Below are positions 1 through 10,457 of a stretch of DNA of 26,724 nt, piece after piece. The DNA is from Amoebophrya sp. AT5.2 (taxonomy: Eukaryota; Sar; Dinophyceae; Syndiniales; Amoebophryaceae). The stretch is taken from NCBI GenBank assembly GCA_005223375.1, contig RXOD01004180.1:1-26724 (forward strand), given 5' to 3'. How positions within the stretch are numbered: the stretch's first letter is position 1; every line of letters starts with the position of its first letter. Below the pieces are notes generated by a model. The model saw only the letters and a program-made list of their open reading frames with translations. It was not told where the DNA came from and did no database searches. The translations under genes were made by a program, and so were the position numbers.

Positions 1-97
1 GAGGAAAGCGATAGCCAGAAGCCCCCTGGCGCCGACGTTGCGCTTGCGCACTTCCCTTCCTACCACAACCACGAGACCAACTCCTAGGTGCTGCTTC
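1..97 (-). other. Possible next exon of the glycosyltransferase-like gene
   Basis: On the minus strand CCATTTTTTTCAG ends at 98 and is followed by 97 bases open in at least two frames. One frame gives a hydrophobic run (HLGVGLVVVVGREV, then GLLAIAFL). The donor could not be fixed: AAA|GTCCAC near 188 and CGG|GTGCCG near 253 are both possible. The exon would run off the left edge. Confidence 0.35.
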
Positions 98-2360
98 CTG
101 AAAAAAATGGGTATAAGCTCAATCATATCCCTCTCGCCTCGCTTAACCCCGTGGTCCGGTTCCTTGCTGCATGCAGGTGGACTTTCGCGTCGTGTTCGCA
201 TCGCTCCATTAGTGCGCTGTCCCAGGGCAGCGTTGGTTTCGCGTTCGGCGGCACCCGGTGCCGCAAGCGCAGCGGCACCCGCTTCTTCATGGCCAGGCGT
301 TTTTTCACCCAGCGGGCGTGGAGGTAGTCCAGCCGGGTGACGAACCGCTGCAAAAAACCCTTGTTCAATGACGCGCGTACGCACTTCTCGTACGCCCTCA
401 AGTCGAACACGTACGACGCGCCGCCGAAAATCCCGTGGAAACTGCTGATGTAGGTGCTGAAAATGGTGCCGTTGTACGTACGCCGCGCCTCCGCCGCAGC
501 CTCCTGGAGGACCTTGTCGGTGGCGGCAGACTGGTCGGCAGCGCTAGCGGGACTGTCGGGAGCGGGTGTTGTTGATGTTGTTGAAAGTGCGCTGGCATTG
601 TCCGATGTGGCAGCTGTGGTTGGCGCTTGTACTCCGGTTGGGGATGGAGGAGTGGAAGACGCGGTCTCCGAAGTTTCACTTTGGGTCTGGGTTTCTCCTT
701 TTTCTCCTCCACCAACATCGCCGGGATTTGATGTCTCTGGTGCACCAGGTGCTGCAGCCGACAACTTTCTGCGCTGCTTACCCCTCCCTGATGTGCTGCC
801 TGGAGTTTTCACCGCCATGATCGTCGTGGCGCGGTTTGGCACGACCACGCCGCTCTTTCCGCCGTCCCCGCCCTTCCGCGCCCGCGCCAGTTGTTCCATG
901 GCCTCGTTCCGCGCGTTCCGTATCCTGACAGCGTTCTCCACCACCTTCATTTCCTGTTCCTTCTCCACCTTTTTTTTCATCGCGATTTTGTCCTCCTCCA
1001 GCTTCTGCTTGATCGCCTCCTCGTGGTTGCGGCGCTCCTGCTTCTGCGCGCGCAGGTGTTCCAGCCCGAACACTTTCGGGAAGAGGTACTTCTGGCTGTA
1101 AAACTGCCGCTCTAGGTTCACGAAGTATTCCTTGTCCACCAGCAGGTCGGAGTCGAAATTCAGCACGAAGTCCAGATCGGTCTCGTCGCGGAAGTACACA
1201 GCGGATGACCTTTGACTTTGATCGTCCGCGTCCGGCGCCTTTGAAGATCCGATGCTGTTGGCCTGCGTGGCGTTACTTTGTTGAAGGTAGTTGTCTACAA
1301 TGTTTGCGTTGGGCGGTCGCGGCGCGTCATCTGGTGGGGGGAATGGCGGGGCGGCGGGGGCCGCTGGCGTCATCTTCGAGGAGCTGCTTTGATGCGGCGG
1401 CTCTTGTGGTTTTACTTCTACAGCACCCGATTTTGATGGTTTTCGTTCGTTTTCATCACTGGTACCGCCGCCAGATCCGAACCAGCCCCCGAAGGGCCAT
1501 CTTGCGCCGACGCGAAAAAGGCCCCCCATGCTTCCCGAGGACGAACTTCCTTCAGCGGCGGCGTTGGCAGCTGTGCTGTCCAGACCAGCTCCACTCGTAC
1601 TCTGACTTTCCACGCCGTCGTGGTTCCCAGCACTACCTCCCACACCAGCAGCGGGGTCGTCATGATCCCCGTCATGATCGAACTCGTGGTGGTAGCTGTA
1701 GGCCAGTTTCAGACGGAAGTTTTCCTCCGTTTCGTCGTATTCCTTGTCCACCGCGTCCATCAGAGCCTGGCCCTCCGTGTCGACCGCCACCCTCCGCGTT
1801 TCAACATTTCTCCTGCCCAGCTTCTCTGAGCTTTGGAAGAGGAGCCGCTTGAAGCCGTTGCGCAGGTGGGCCGCGATACTGCCGGATTCCGAGCAGCCGT
1901 CGCGGGGCAAGCACACGTGCAGGCGGACCGACAAATCCACATCCGCGAACGCCTGTTCGTTGGCGAGGAAGTCTTGCGACGGCGAATCGGTATCTGCCAG
2001 CAGCCGCGCCGGAGGAGGCGGAGCCGTCGACGCGGTTGATGTCGAGGGGGATACCGATACGTCGATAGCAGCACGCGACTGTTGCGATCCAGCTTTACTA
2101 CCTGCCGCGGCCCCTCCACGAGCGTCCCCACCTCCGCTTCCGACGATCCACACGCGGTCGCTGACGCTGTGCAGTCGCCGCGAGTCGACGCGCCGGCGCA
2201 GGAACTTCGCGAACTCCTCCCGCCGAGCCCGAGCTCCCCGGCGCCCCGCCGCCACTCCCTCTGCAACGGCAGTTGTTTCCCCCCGCCCGTACCGCAGAGA
2301 CCTCGGCTGCCCCTTCGCCGGCAGCACTCGTCGCGAGTAGTGCCGCGTGCGGCCCGGCAT
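98..2360 (-). CDS. Low-complexity protein with glycosyltransferase-31-like signatures (3' incomplete)
   Basis: An uninterrupted frame of 745 codons from ATG at 2360 to TGA at 123. I cannot name it with confidence. Residues about 206-222 (KEYDETEENFRLKLAYS) followed by DLDFVLNFDSDLLVD (about 396-409) and FHGIFGGASYVF (about 641-652) recall the order seen in beta-1,3-galactosyltransferases: an E/D-F-x-D-x-Y-x-N-L region, a DxD metal site, and a GG-S/G-Y-V acceptor region. Here these are pulled apart by long Ser/Ala/Gly/Pro-rich inserts and a charged coiled-coil insert (about 437-496). No clear signal anchor is visible at the N-terminus. The last residues look non-coding, and a strong acceptor (T7CAG ending at 98) follows, so a donor before 123 probably leads to an exon at 1-97. 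The gene is probably real; the family is tentative. Confidence 0.6.
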
Positions 2361-2651
2361 TAGAGGTTGAAAAAACTCAGGTCGTGGCTCAGGTTTAGGT
2401 TTCGCCGTTATAATAGGAGATCCCGGCTGTCACCTTCTGCTTAGTGTTGGCAGCTTCCACCTATGTCTGCAATTTGCTGAGGTGAGGCCCAGCACGTCAC
2501 AGGTGGAACGTCGCAGCCTTCTCGTGGGCCGTGGGGGCGTAGCAGTCGGATTCTAGTCCCCCTGCCGACCCTAGATCTTGTCCTTGAAGGGAGGGCGGGG
2601 AGCAGTCATCTCCTACGAGTATAATTCTTGTGGCCCAGCAGACACGGCAAG

Positions 2652-2673
2652 CCTAGACCTGGACCTAGACCTG
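2652..2673. repeat. Short CCTRGA hexamer repeat, copy 1
   Basis: About three and a half hexamers alternating CCTAGA and CCTGGA, placed just downstream of the stop of the leucine-rich-repeat-cap ORF. A 15-base stretch is identical to positions 5394-5408. Confidence 0.8.
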
Positions 2674-2687
2674 ATTTTTTTCAACCC

Positions 2688-3434
2688 TTAATTGCATGTA
2701 ATGCCGTACCACTGGTCCCAGCAGGGGGAGTTTCCGGGATTCGTGTAGTAGATGTCCACACAGGTGTTGGTGAAGTCGCACTCCTCCTTGTACAACACGT
2801 TCCAGTTGGTCGCCTCGCGCCACTGAAACCCCTGCATCACGACGAAAAAGCGGATCAAAGCCTCCTTCTCCGTCTGAAACAGCTTCGAGCCCGCGGCAGC
2901 GCCCGTGCCCGAGGTGGACCCTACGGCCAACCCGACGTCGTCGCCGAGCTCGAAATCGAAGCGGTTCTCGCGGAGGCAGCCGTTTTTCAGGTTCGGGTTG
3001 AAGCTACAACTGGACTCGAAATCAATGTTTCCGAGCTGCGCCCGATGCCACGTCGCGTTCGACACCGTGAGGCCGTCGTCCTTCATAATGGGGTCCGCAC
3101 CGAGAGTTGCGCTCAGGCTCAGGAACAGCATCCTCAAGAGAAGGAAGAGGGATATCTTCGGCAACGGCCGCGCAGCAGCTCGGGGGGAATCGGAACTCAA
3201 TAGTTGTTGCGCTGATAACATAATTGGCGGTGTCCTCGTGTAGTTTTTGGGGACGAACATCGAAGTGTTGCTCGCTGCGTAGACAGGGAGACGCGCCGGA
3301 GGCCGCTTGAGAGTGAGACAACGACGCCCTCTGCATGCTCCCCACGCCGCGCAACCGTTCGGCGAAACGGCGTGCAAGGTTCGCGAGTCCGAGTGCGTTC
3401 CGGCACTACTTCTAGCAGTCATCGTTGATGCCAT
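2688..3434 (-). CDS. Secreted or anchored protein ending in a leucine-rich-repeat N-terminal cap
   Basis: An open frame of 248 codons, not known by name. Residues about 189-248 (EKEALIRFF to PCWDQWYGITCN) match the cap that precedes leucine-rich repeats in plant-type receptor proteins, with the hallmark W...PCW..W.GI.C. Residues about 94-113 form a hydrophobic stretch (ISLFLLLRMLFLSLSATLGA) that looks like a signal peptide or anchor. The true start may therefore be the Met at 3221 (codon 72), or an upstream exon may be missing, because the first 70 codons look unlike protein. Normally repeats follow the cap at once; here TAA comes immediately after ITCN, and I found no leucine-rich repeats on this strand down to 2361. 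Either the gene is truncated or an unusual intron hides the rest. Confidence 0.6.
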   Translation of the reverse strand: MASTMTARSSAGTHSDSRTLHAVSPNGCAAWGACRGRRCLTLKRPPARLPVYAASNTSMFVPKNYTRTPPIMLSAQQLLSSDSPRAAARPLPKISLFLLLRMLFLSLSATLGADPIMKDDGLTVSNATWHRAQLGNIDFESSCSFNPNLKNGCLRENRFDFELGDDVGLAVGSTSGTGAAAGSKLFQTEKEALIRFFVVMQGFQWREATNWNVLYKEECDFTNTCVDIYYTNPGNSPCWDQWYGITCN

Positions 3435-3458
3435 GGCGCGGTTTCTGATGTTGCTCGA

Positions 3459-3795
3459 ATGAAACTACTTGTTCAACAGGCGTTGCTACAGGTATACCCG
3501 CGTTCTCCGAAGCTTTCCAGGTTGATGAACTCTACTTTCAAATTTTTGGACCGAGGGAGTGGCTCAAAAAAGACCTTCGTCGATTTCGTTTTCGCTCGGC
3601 TTCACTCCGCTTCTACTCCCGACGACATCCTCACCCGTGAGCAGTTCCTGACGCGAGAGTCCACAGAGGTATCCTTAAATCTCGATGAACGCATGTTCGA
3701 CGTTTGCTTGCAGTCCTGAGAAGTTCGACCACTTTTACATGCTGGACCTGGTGTCCGTGGTGCCTTCCTGTCGCGGCAAGCTTTTTTCGGAGTAA
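3459..3795 (+). CDS. Possible small plus-strand gene, two exons
   Basis: A plus-strand frame opens at ATG 3459 (MKLLVQQALLQVY), reaching ILTREQFLTRE. After a T-rich acceptor (TTTGCTTGCAG at 3703-3713) a second frame reads PEKFDHFYMLDLVSVVPSC and stops at TAA 3793-3795. Joining the frames needs a donor in phase 2. GA|GTCCAC at about 3658 fits the frame and gives TRDPEKFDHF, but it is not a good consensus; the better-looking donor GAG|GTATCC at 3669 does not keep this frame and would make a 45-bp intron. The start lies only 25 bp from the start of the minus-strand ORF at 3434. Product unknown. Confidence 0.35.
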
Positions 3796-3953
3796 ACTTT
3801 TTTTGTTTTATTGATTGCGCGCGGCCGCTTCGGTTCGGCGGGTCGTATCGACCATCAAAAAACTCATCAGTAGTAAGTTGTTGCCGCGACCTGTAACCGT
3901 GGTATCAGAAGAGAAAGTATAATCAAGAAAGTTCAACGGCCCCGGATCCTGCA

Positions 3954-4256
3954 TTGGGAGTCATCATCGAGGACATGACTGAGAGCAAGGTAGAGGAGAG
4001 GCTGCAGTCGCACCCCACGTGGGTTTTCGCACTGTGCATCGCTTTGCACTGGTCGACCCAAATGCCCCTCGAAGTCAACGCAGCGCCTGTGCCTGTTCAG
4101 TCAGACAAGGAAGCAAGTGTAAGTATATTGCGAACCTCTTGAAACAACTGTACTCGAATCCCGCCTTCTGATAGATTCTGTCTCTACTTTCTCCCTCACC
4201 TCGTCTTGCTACAGCGTTGGCCCTTGCACTTGTTCTTGCGCACACAGCAATATTAA
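3954..4256 (+). CDS. Doubtful plus-strand two-exon ORF
   Basis: ATG at 3954 opens a frame (MGVIIEDMTESKVEERLQS) with a short hydrophobic stretch (WVFALCIALHW). It reaches a consensus donor AGT|GTAAGTATA at 4119. A pyrimidine-rich acceptor CTTGCTACAG ends at 4214 and leads to a short exon closing at TAA 4254-4256. The result would be about 68 residues with no family resemblance. The splice signals are good but the coding evidence is thin, and this could be chance. Confidence 0.22.
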
Positions 4257-5390
4257 CAACGCTGATCACGACGGCAGCGGCACACTGGCTAGAGCTATAG
4301 AAATAGAGGTTTCCTCCACGAGGACGAGCAGGCACGGTCCATGACATACGACGAGCAGTTGCTCTATCCAGCCAAATCAATAAAGCACATTGAGAATGGA
4401 TCTTTTTCGACGTAGCTTAATAGCCTTGGTTGCTGTCGGTGTGGATCGGGCCATAGATACTGTATTTAGTATACACAAAAATCATACCTTTTCACAATTA
4501 CGTCAGTGGTCTTATCCCTGTTCATTTTCGTAGGTTTTAAATTTGAAGAGATTCCCGTACTGTTCTTTCACTACAATGATTTCACAAAGAAACGTCCAGA
4601 TCCATCAGTATAGGCAAGGACTAGTATCGAGCAGCCCGACCACCACAGATGAAGCGGATCTGCCGTGGTGGAGAAACCGCGTATACAACTACAAGTACAA
4701 CTCCCTCCCCTGACGACGTTCGAGTAGATGAATATCGCCTGTTGGTGCGTCGCGTGTTTGAGTTTGTGTACTAGTTCGACTAGGAGCTGCTGCGTTGCCG
4801 GTTTCTTGTCGATGTTGTAGTAGCTTTTTGCTCCTTCTACTGGTACTTCTACTACTTGTCCTTCGCCCTTCGTTCTAAGAGGCGGGCGTGCCGATACGTT
4901 GTTCATTCTTTCACTACGACCTTATCTCGGGCGAACAAGGTACTAGCCAGAGATAAAATCAGCGTTGCAAATCATCCCGTTGTACGATTGCTGCGTTCAA
5001 ATTTGCTGGATTGATCAAGAATAACTGTCGCGGTGAGCGTCTGTCTGCATCAACTCTATCGTCAAAGTGCAATCAATCTGTATGAGCTAGTTGTAACTTT
5101 CCCGTAATAACCGATCGTTCATCATGCTTCAGGCGATCTGAAAAGTAATTGGACTAGAAGCAGGTGTCGGCGAAGCCGCAATGCCTGCAGTGCGCTGATG
5201 TCTCGTAACTGTTGTAACTTTAACGGTGCAAGAAGGAACTGTAACTGTAATCCGATTATAGCGATATCTGAGAATCAATATAGCACCCACGGCGCACCGA
5301 GCGGACCCTCGGCAGCTGGGCAGCTGCTGCGTAACCGTAAACGTAAGACAATGGGAAGCCCAGTGGACCTACATCGTTCGAACTCGAAGT

Positions 5391-5410
5391 AGACCTAGAC
5401 CTGGACCTGG
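5391..5410. repeat. Short CCTRGA hexamer repeat, copy 2
   Basis: This second occurrence of the same hexamer motif shares 15 identical bases (5394-5408) with positions 2652-2666. It lies in a stretch without a called gene. Confidence 0.8.
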
Positions 5411-5720
5411 TAGAGCAAAGCCATAAGCCTTTCGTCTCGCCCCAGAAACGAGCGCGCACTTCGGAGGTTCGAATGAGAAGAAGCGAACTTTTATGCCGGG
5501 AGCGAAGCTGCGGACACGGCGCCTTGACCGCGCGACCGATCCTCCACTCACCAGCAACGTCTCACTATCGATGAGGCGAAGGACAAGAATGGGGCAGCAG
5601 CGGCCAAGCTCTCCTCGCGACTCTATCGTCCATAACGACAACGCAAACGCTACAACAAGAAGTCAATACTTACTTTCGGAGCAATCCGGAGTCTCGTTTC
5701 GGCATACGTGGTACTGATCA

Positions 5721-5761
5721 GGAAAGCAGATTGATAAAATTATTTTATCAATCTGCTTTCC
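5721..5761. repeat. Perfect 41-nt palindrome (19-bp arms, 3-nt loop)
   Basis: The left arm 5721-5739 and right arm 5743-5761 are exact reverse complements separated by TTA. The transcript of either strand would form a 19-bp hairpin. It lies about 660 bp beyond the stop of the downstream cyclin. No flanking target-site duplication is obvious. Function unknown: a 3'-end or termination structure, a small foldback element, or the seed of a small RNA. Confidence 0.95.
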
Positions 5762-6420
5762 GTAAATGATTTTTATATGGCAATTAAATTGGAGAAGTGC
5801 GACGTCTGCTTGCTCGCCTACCATCGCGGCGGTACATTACGACTGCGCTCTTTCTCGATTGGGTTGTTCTATGTGGTCGCTTTCAGTCGAAATTCTAGGT
5901 GTACAGGGCTTGAAACTCGGAGGTGCGGGATAGCACTCCAGAAGTACGAAATCATTCCTATCGCGCAACTACGCTCGTCATGTGAAAGTTGTAAAGTCAG
6001 CAGATGCCACCTATAATTTATTTACTCTACAGCCCGAGTTAATGAAATTCTGCGCCACATCCTAGCAGCCGCAGGAGAACGGGTGTAGGTGAGCCTCCTG
6101 AGAAACAACCACAACTATGTGCCTATCCCCCAGCAGCAGTTCCACCGTGTGCCCCAGAATCCCCGGAAGTATTCATACAGTGTTTGTTACATCGCGCTAT
6201 GGTGGTACAGAAATGCGGCTTGTCGCAACATTCCCGGGTGAGAGATTCAAGTGGGCATTGGCATTGGTTTGAGAACTAGCACTGAGTTTTAGGAATACAC
6301 AGCAGCGTCGTGGGAGGTACTTCTACAGGCCCGCCTCCCAGCCTTACGGTCTACTTCTCCACCATCCACCGCACCGACATGACCGGTGCAGCTACCCTCA
6401 CGTCGACCAGACTGAGTCTA

Positions 6421-8617
6421 CTACTGACTGGGGATCGTAGGTGCCACGTTCCGGTACTTGTCCATGCTGTACTTCTTGAACAAGGACTTGCCCCGGAACC
6501 CCGGAATCATCTCGAAGATATCCTTGGCCAGCGGCTTCACCGACTCCTGCTCGCCGTAACCCGTCCGCTTGATGCTGAAATGTATAAATGTAGTAATTCA
6601 AATTCAATGTGTCAATTCGTTGATTCGATCGTCAGGGTTGAAACAAATGGGACATGATGTTGGCGGCCAAAAACAAAGAGAACAATCAGAAGCAGAACTA
6701 CAGTGCCGGGCTCCACGGGTTGGTCATTTTCCGGATGCGATTCGCGAGGTAAAGCGATGCTGCCGCCATCATCGACGGCTTGTGACTGAATCGAGAGGTG
6801 TCGATCGATGCGATGTCGGTGATCGATTCGTTATCGTTGATTGTCGTGGGTATCAAACCATGATTGCTCTAGCCAAAAAAATAACGAACAAGAAAAGAGC
6901 CTCTAAAATACTTACTTGAGGAACTTGACTTCCAGCAACGTCGCTTCCAGCAGGTACTGCGCGAGGAAGAAGTGGTCGGCGTCCCGTGAAATTCCCATGT
7001 CCTGGATGAAATACTCCAGAAACTGTAGCGCCGACGGCACCGTCACTTCGAATTTCTGGACCACGTTTTTTTTTATTCATCGTTTGCATCCATCGAGGAG
7101 TGCATTGCGTTCTAGGCAGAGGGCTAGAAGAGGATCAACGGCACCACTACAGCTACGAGCTACCTACGTACTAGCTCCTAGCACTCTTGCACTATAAGAA
7201 AGTATTAACGTGTACATGACAACGAACAATTACCAGTGTGTTGAGGACCGCGACCTCCATGTTGAGGATGTCTTCACGGGTGTAGGCGTTGTCCATGATG
7301 TAGCAGATATCTCCTACCTCCGGAGGTCGGAACTCCTCGTACTTGGCCGCGATCAGCATACACGTCCCCCCAACCAGTTGCAGCTTCTTCCTCGCGATGT
7401 CGCGCCGCTTGTCCAGAAAACGGTCGATCAGGTTGATGCAGAGGTACCTGGTGACCGATGAGTTATGATCGATGGATGATGAAGCTCGTTGAAGAACTAC
7501 TTATGCGATAGGTCGCTCTCATGCTCGTGCACCTCATCTCGTCGCTGGCAGAAACAGAATATTTTTTTTTTATATCAGTCTCCAATCATCACATCAGAAA
7601 TACAGGGTTTCTGGTTGGAGTTTGAACTTGTAGTGCACTTCGACCAACCAGTCCAGCAGTATGCCGCGCATCCTGCTACTTATCTCCATCTGCTTGTCGA
7701 GAAACTCGGGGTCACTCTGTGATGAATGTTGCAATGAATAGGTGCATCATGCTGCCAGGGCTGTAGTCCGAATTGAGTTAAACTCAGTTTACCTCTGTTC
7801 CACTTCGACAGAAGTACCATCCATGTATGTTGACCATGAGAGTATTATTTAAGAGGGTGACACGATTCACGACGGTCTCTATCGGATAAGATGCAGCCTT
7901 ATACGTAAGAAATAAAACGAAGATGGAAAAATCGTATATCACGAACGAAGCAAAGACTAAGACAACTACATCACACGAAGAACAAGTAGTAGTCGTACCA
8001 CTCGATGCGCTTTGTTGCATTCGGAGCGCCTGAGATAGTCGTAGATGTGCGCGCGATACTCGCGGGCCTCTTGCGGGTTCGTTATCGGCCCTTCCTCCGT
8101 GCCCTCGAAGTCCTCCACGCGCTCCACACTGTGCGCACGCGATGACGGCGCGGATGGCGCCTGTGTCGATTGTAAAAAAAGAGAAGTGATGAAGTCGTGT
8201 GACTGTAAGGAGCTTGAGCTTCATCCATGGGATCGATCGATGTGCTGCTAAGGGTCGCTTAGATCTTCTTCTATCAACGAACTATTCGTGGGCTGTTCTA
8301 CAAGGAGCGGGTCTGGTTGTCCAAAGAATTACCTGCGGCTGTGCTGGCGGCGCGCGCCGTGTTGATGGACCGCGCTTCGGCTCGGTTTCCCGTTTTATCA
8401 CTTTCCGGTCGACATTCTGCGCTCCATGCGCACCCGGGTGCTGCTGGATCTGAAGTGAGGGAGCAGGAAGATGGACATGAAGGTATTTATTTTTTACATT
8501 TACACAAGAAGCATGACGACTTTGAGTTTGACGCCGCCAATTCTCTTGCAAAAAAACAGGAGCTACATGTTGAGTGCTTACGGCGTTGGTGACGTCCCGT
8601 AGACCAACGCGCGTCAT
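6421..8617 (-). CDS. B-type mitotic cyclin, downstream paralogue
   Basis: This is a second activator of a mitotic cyclin-dependent kinase. Eight exons (8617-8582, 8449-8333, 8160-7999, 7716-7604, 7447-7234, 7055-6916, 6785-6702, 6574-6421) join in frame to 339 residues ending in TAG. Exon 1 codes only [12 protein letters not shown], in which RVGLRDVTN is a destruction box. The cyclin box begins at about residue 120 with [17 protein letters not shown], followed by [14 protein letters not shown] and [13 protein letters not shown]. The C-terminal fold has [17 protein letters not shown] and ends [18 protein letters not shown], a classical B-cyclin ending. It is close to the cyclin at 13074-11236 across the box ([35 protein letters not shown]), so the pair arose by tandem duplication. 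The N-terminal linker is poorly conserved, so exons 2 and 3 are set mainly by splice signals and frame. Confidence 0.92.
8582..8617 (-). other. 36-nt first exon of the downstream cyclin, coding only the destruction box
   Basis: The exon runs from ATG to the donor (GCC|GTAAGC) and encodes twelve residues that hold start Met and RVGLRDVTN. The next exon begins after TTCAG with ATC CAG CAG in phase 0. The motif aligns with RGGLRDITN in the other cyclin, where it is followed by continuous coding sequence and no intron, which supports this start. Confidence 0.75.
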
Positions 8618-9966
8618 CTTGCTCGCTGTTGCTGACCTCTGCTGCTAGTCGCCACTGTGTTCTTTGCCTCCGATGTTCGGCGAAACCGAGGAAGAGGCCG
8701 TCTTCGCGTGGAAATGCAGCCAGACTACGGAGAAAGACAAAGACTGCGCCAGCTCGTTAACGTCTCCAGGAGTTCGCTTTTGCCCTCTTGTAGCAATTCT
8801 CGTCGTCGCGGCTTTTCCCGTAGTGGGCACAGGAACGACGGAGCCTTCTGCTGTAGGCACTCTCAGCGTGGTCCCGGCTGTGTTGATTCCCAATCGCAGC
8901 GGAGATGACTGATGAAAGAACGCTGTCACGTCGTTTCAGTCTTTAATGGGGGTTTTCTTTTGCGACGCGCGCGGCTCCACAGACATGAACTAGTTTAGGT
9001 TCTTGTAAATGCAACGACGTATTGGTAAATGAGAGAGTAAAAGGATGAAATCAAACAGCATAGCGACCTAACAAAGTTCTCGCGAAATAAACACCTTTCG
9101 ATGGATATTCCGGAAGAGCCACGAGAAGTATGTACCAGGTCCTATGCAAAAAAACACGTATTTGCTTTTCATGGAAAACTCCTAAAGACTGTGGTGAGCA
9201 TCGTCTCTCGTCCTTTAGCAGAAAGCGAGTGGCGAACTGCGTCGTACGAGAGGACAACAGATTTTGCTAGCCTCTTGTCCAGGCCATTTTTTTTTTTCGC
9301 TGCTGCAGGCTCTGACGTTGTTTCCACGCTTCGCTGGCTACGGTCTCGCCTCAAGTCGCGGAAGCGGATGCTAGTGCCACACTGCACGGTTGCTAGTTAT
9401 TCACCACTTGTTCCTTTTGCCTTCTCGTCGCTTGTGACTTTACTTGTTCCGAACAACACGACGGACGAGGACAAGGCGAAAGCCCAGATTCTTATCTGAA
9501 TTTGATGCGGAAATTCTACGTACTACTGTTTCAAACATAAAAATAAAATCTACGGGTGAATTAAAAAAGGAAGCCAAAACTCACACAGCCGCCGTTCGTG
9601 GTGGTAGTTCCTTGAAGAAACAAAAACGCTAGAAACTGAAGCCTCTTGGAGGCCGGCGTTTTTTTTTCTTGAGATTCACATTCACAGTGCTGGGTGGATC
9701 CCTTCATCTCGTCTTCTTTAGCTACGATTTTCTATCGCTCGGGCGCTTACTGCATCACGCAATTGTTTTTTAGTCTCGAGCGCCCTTCACTTTCGACCAC
9801 TGACTCACGATCACGAGACGCACCTGGTGACACGAGGCATCAGGGGAACCAATGAGTGTATCTTCATCTACTATTACTCGACGATGATCACGAGTCCGTT
9901 GACAAGCATAGTATGCGACTTTGATTCTTTCTCTCGGTGCTCACAACATCCGGATGCTACTTCGAG

Positions 9967-10457
9967 TTCGATTTCGAGAGCAGCCCGTTCACGAAATATA
10001 AGCGAAAGATCTCCGTACTCAGTGACATGATCAAGAGCCACAAAATCAGAGGTGGAGCCACAGACACATTGTATCTCCTACACCACAGACGATAGATTGC
10101 GCTCCTTTTTTTCCACCAAACTGGACGAGGACGTCGGGCGACGAACCGTTTTAGCGCACCATCCCGAGAAACGATCAAACAAGGAAAGCAGGAAGAGGAA
10201 CAACGACAGCGGACATACTAGCGGCATGCCTCGAGGAGCTTAAGATCATCTCTGCCACCATTGGTGCGCCCGCGACAGGACCTGTGTCATTTTGTGCGCT
10301 TCTTCTCGGCCGATTTGGGGTCTGGGCCACAGCAATACTTCAATATTACTGGAGCTGCGCAAAAAGAATGCCGCTTGTCCCAAGCCGTGCTGGCTACTCG
10401 ACGTCGCTGCAGAATCTTTATCTTCATGTTCTGTACAAGTACGTGGGTCGCCGGTAG
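9967..10457 (+). CDS. Candidate plus-strand coding segments
   Basis: Reading from 9967 gives FDFESSPFTKYKRKISVLSD and continues to KSHKIR. A donor G|GTGGAGCC at 10052 and acceptor ACGACAG ending at 10209 would join in frame to ADILAACLEELKII and a hydrophobic, protein-like stretch ending VLYKYVGRR at TAG 10455-10457. Two consecutive TAG codons stand here, yet the same frame continues as CTCMVCNYGCIIVEESSKG up to TAG at 10536-10538. Against it, the other two plus frames are also open over much of 10290-10455, no start codon or upstream exon was found, and no family is recognised. It could be a decayed gene. Confidence 0.28.

Larger units (their letters stand above)
4257..6420. other. Gene-poor stretch containing a perfect palindrome
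   Basis: About 2.2 kb downstream of the cyclin that stops at 6421. Several open frames of 60-115 codons occur on both strands and overlap each other, with no recognisable motif, so none is called. The region holds the palindrome at 5721-5761 and a hexamer repeat near 5391-5410. Part of it should be the 3' UTR of the cyclin. Confidence 0.6.

Noticed and set aside
123..2363. Plus- and minus-strand frames of 68-215 codons inside the glycosyltransferase-like ORF
   Set aside because: GC-rich shadows of the 745-codon frame, without motifs.
4571..4906. 111-codon minus-strand frame
   Set aside because: No motif, no splice context and ordinary spacer base composition. It is compatible with chance.
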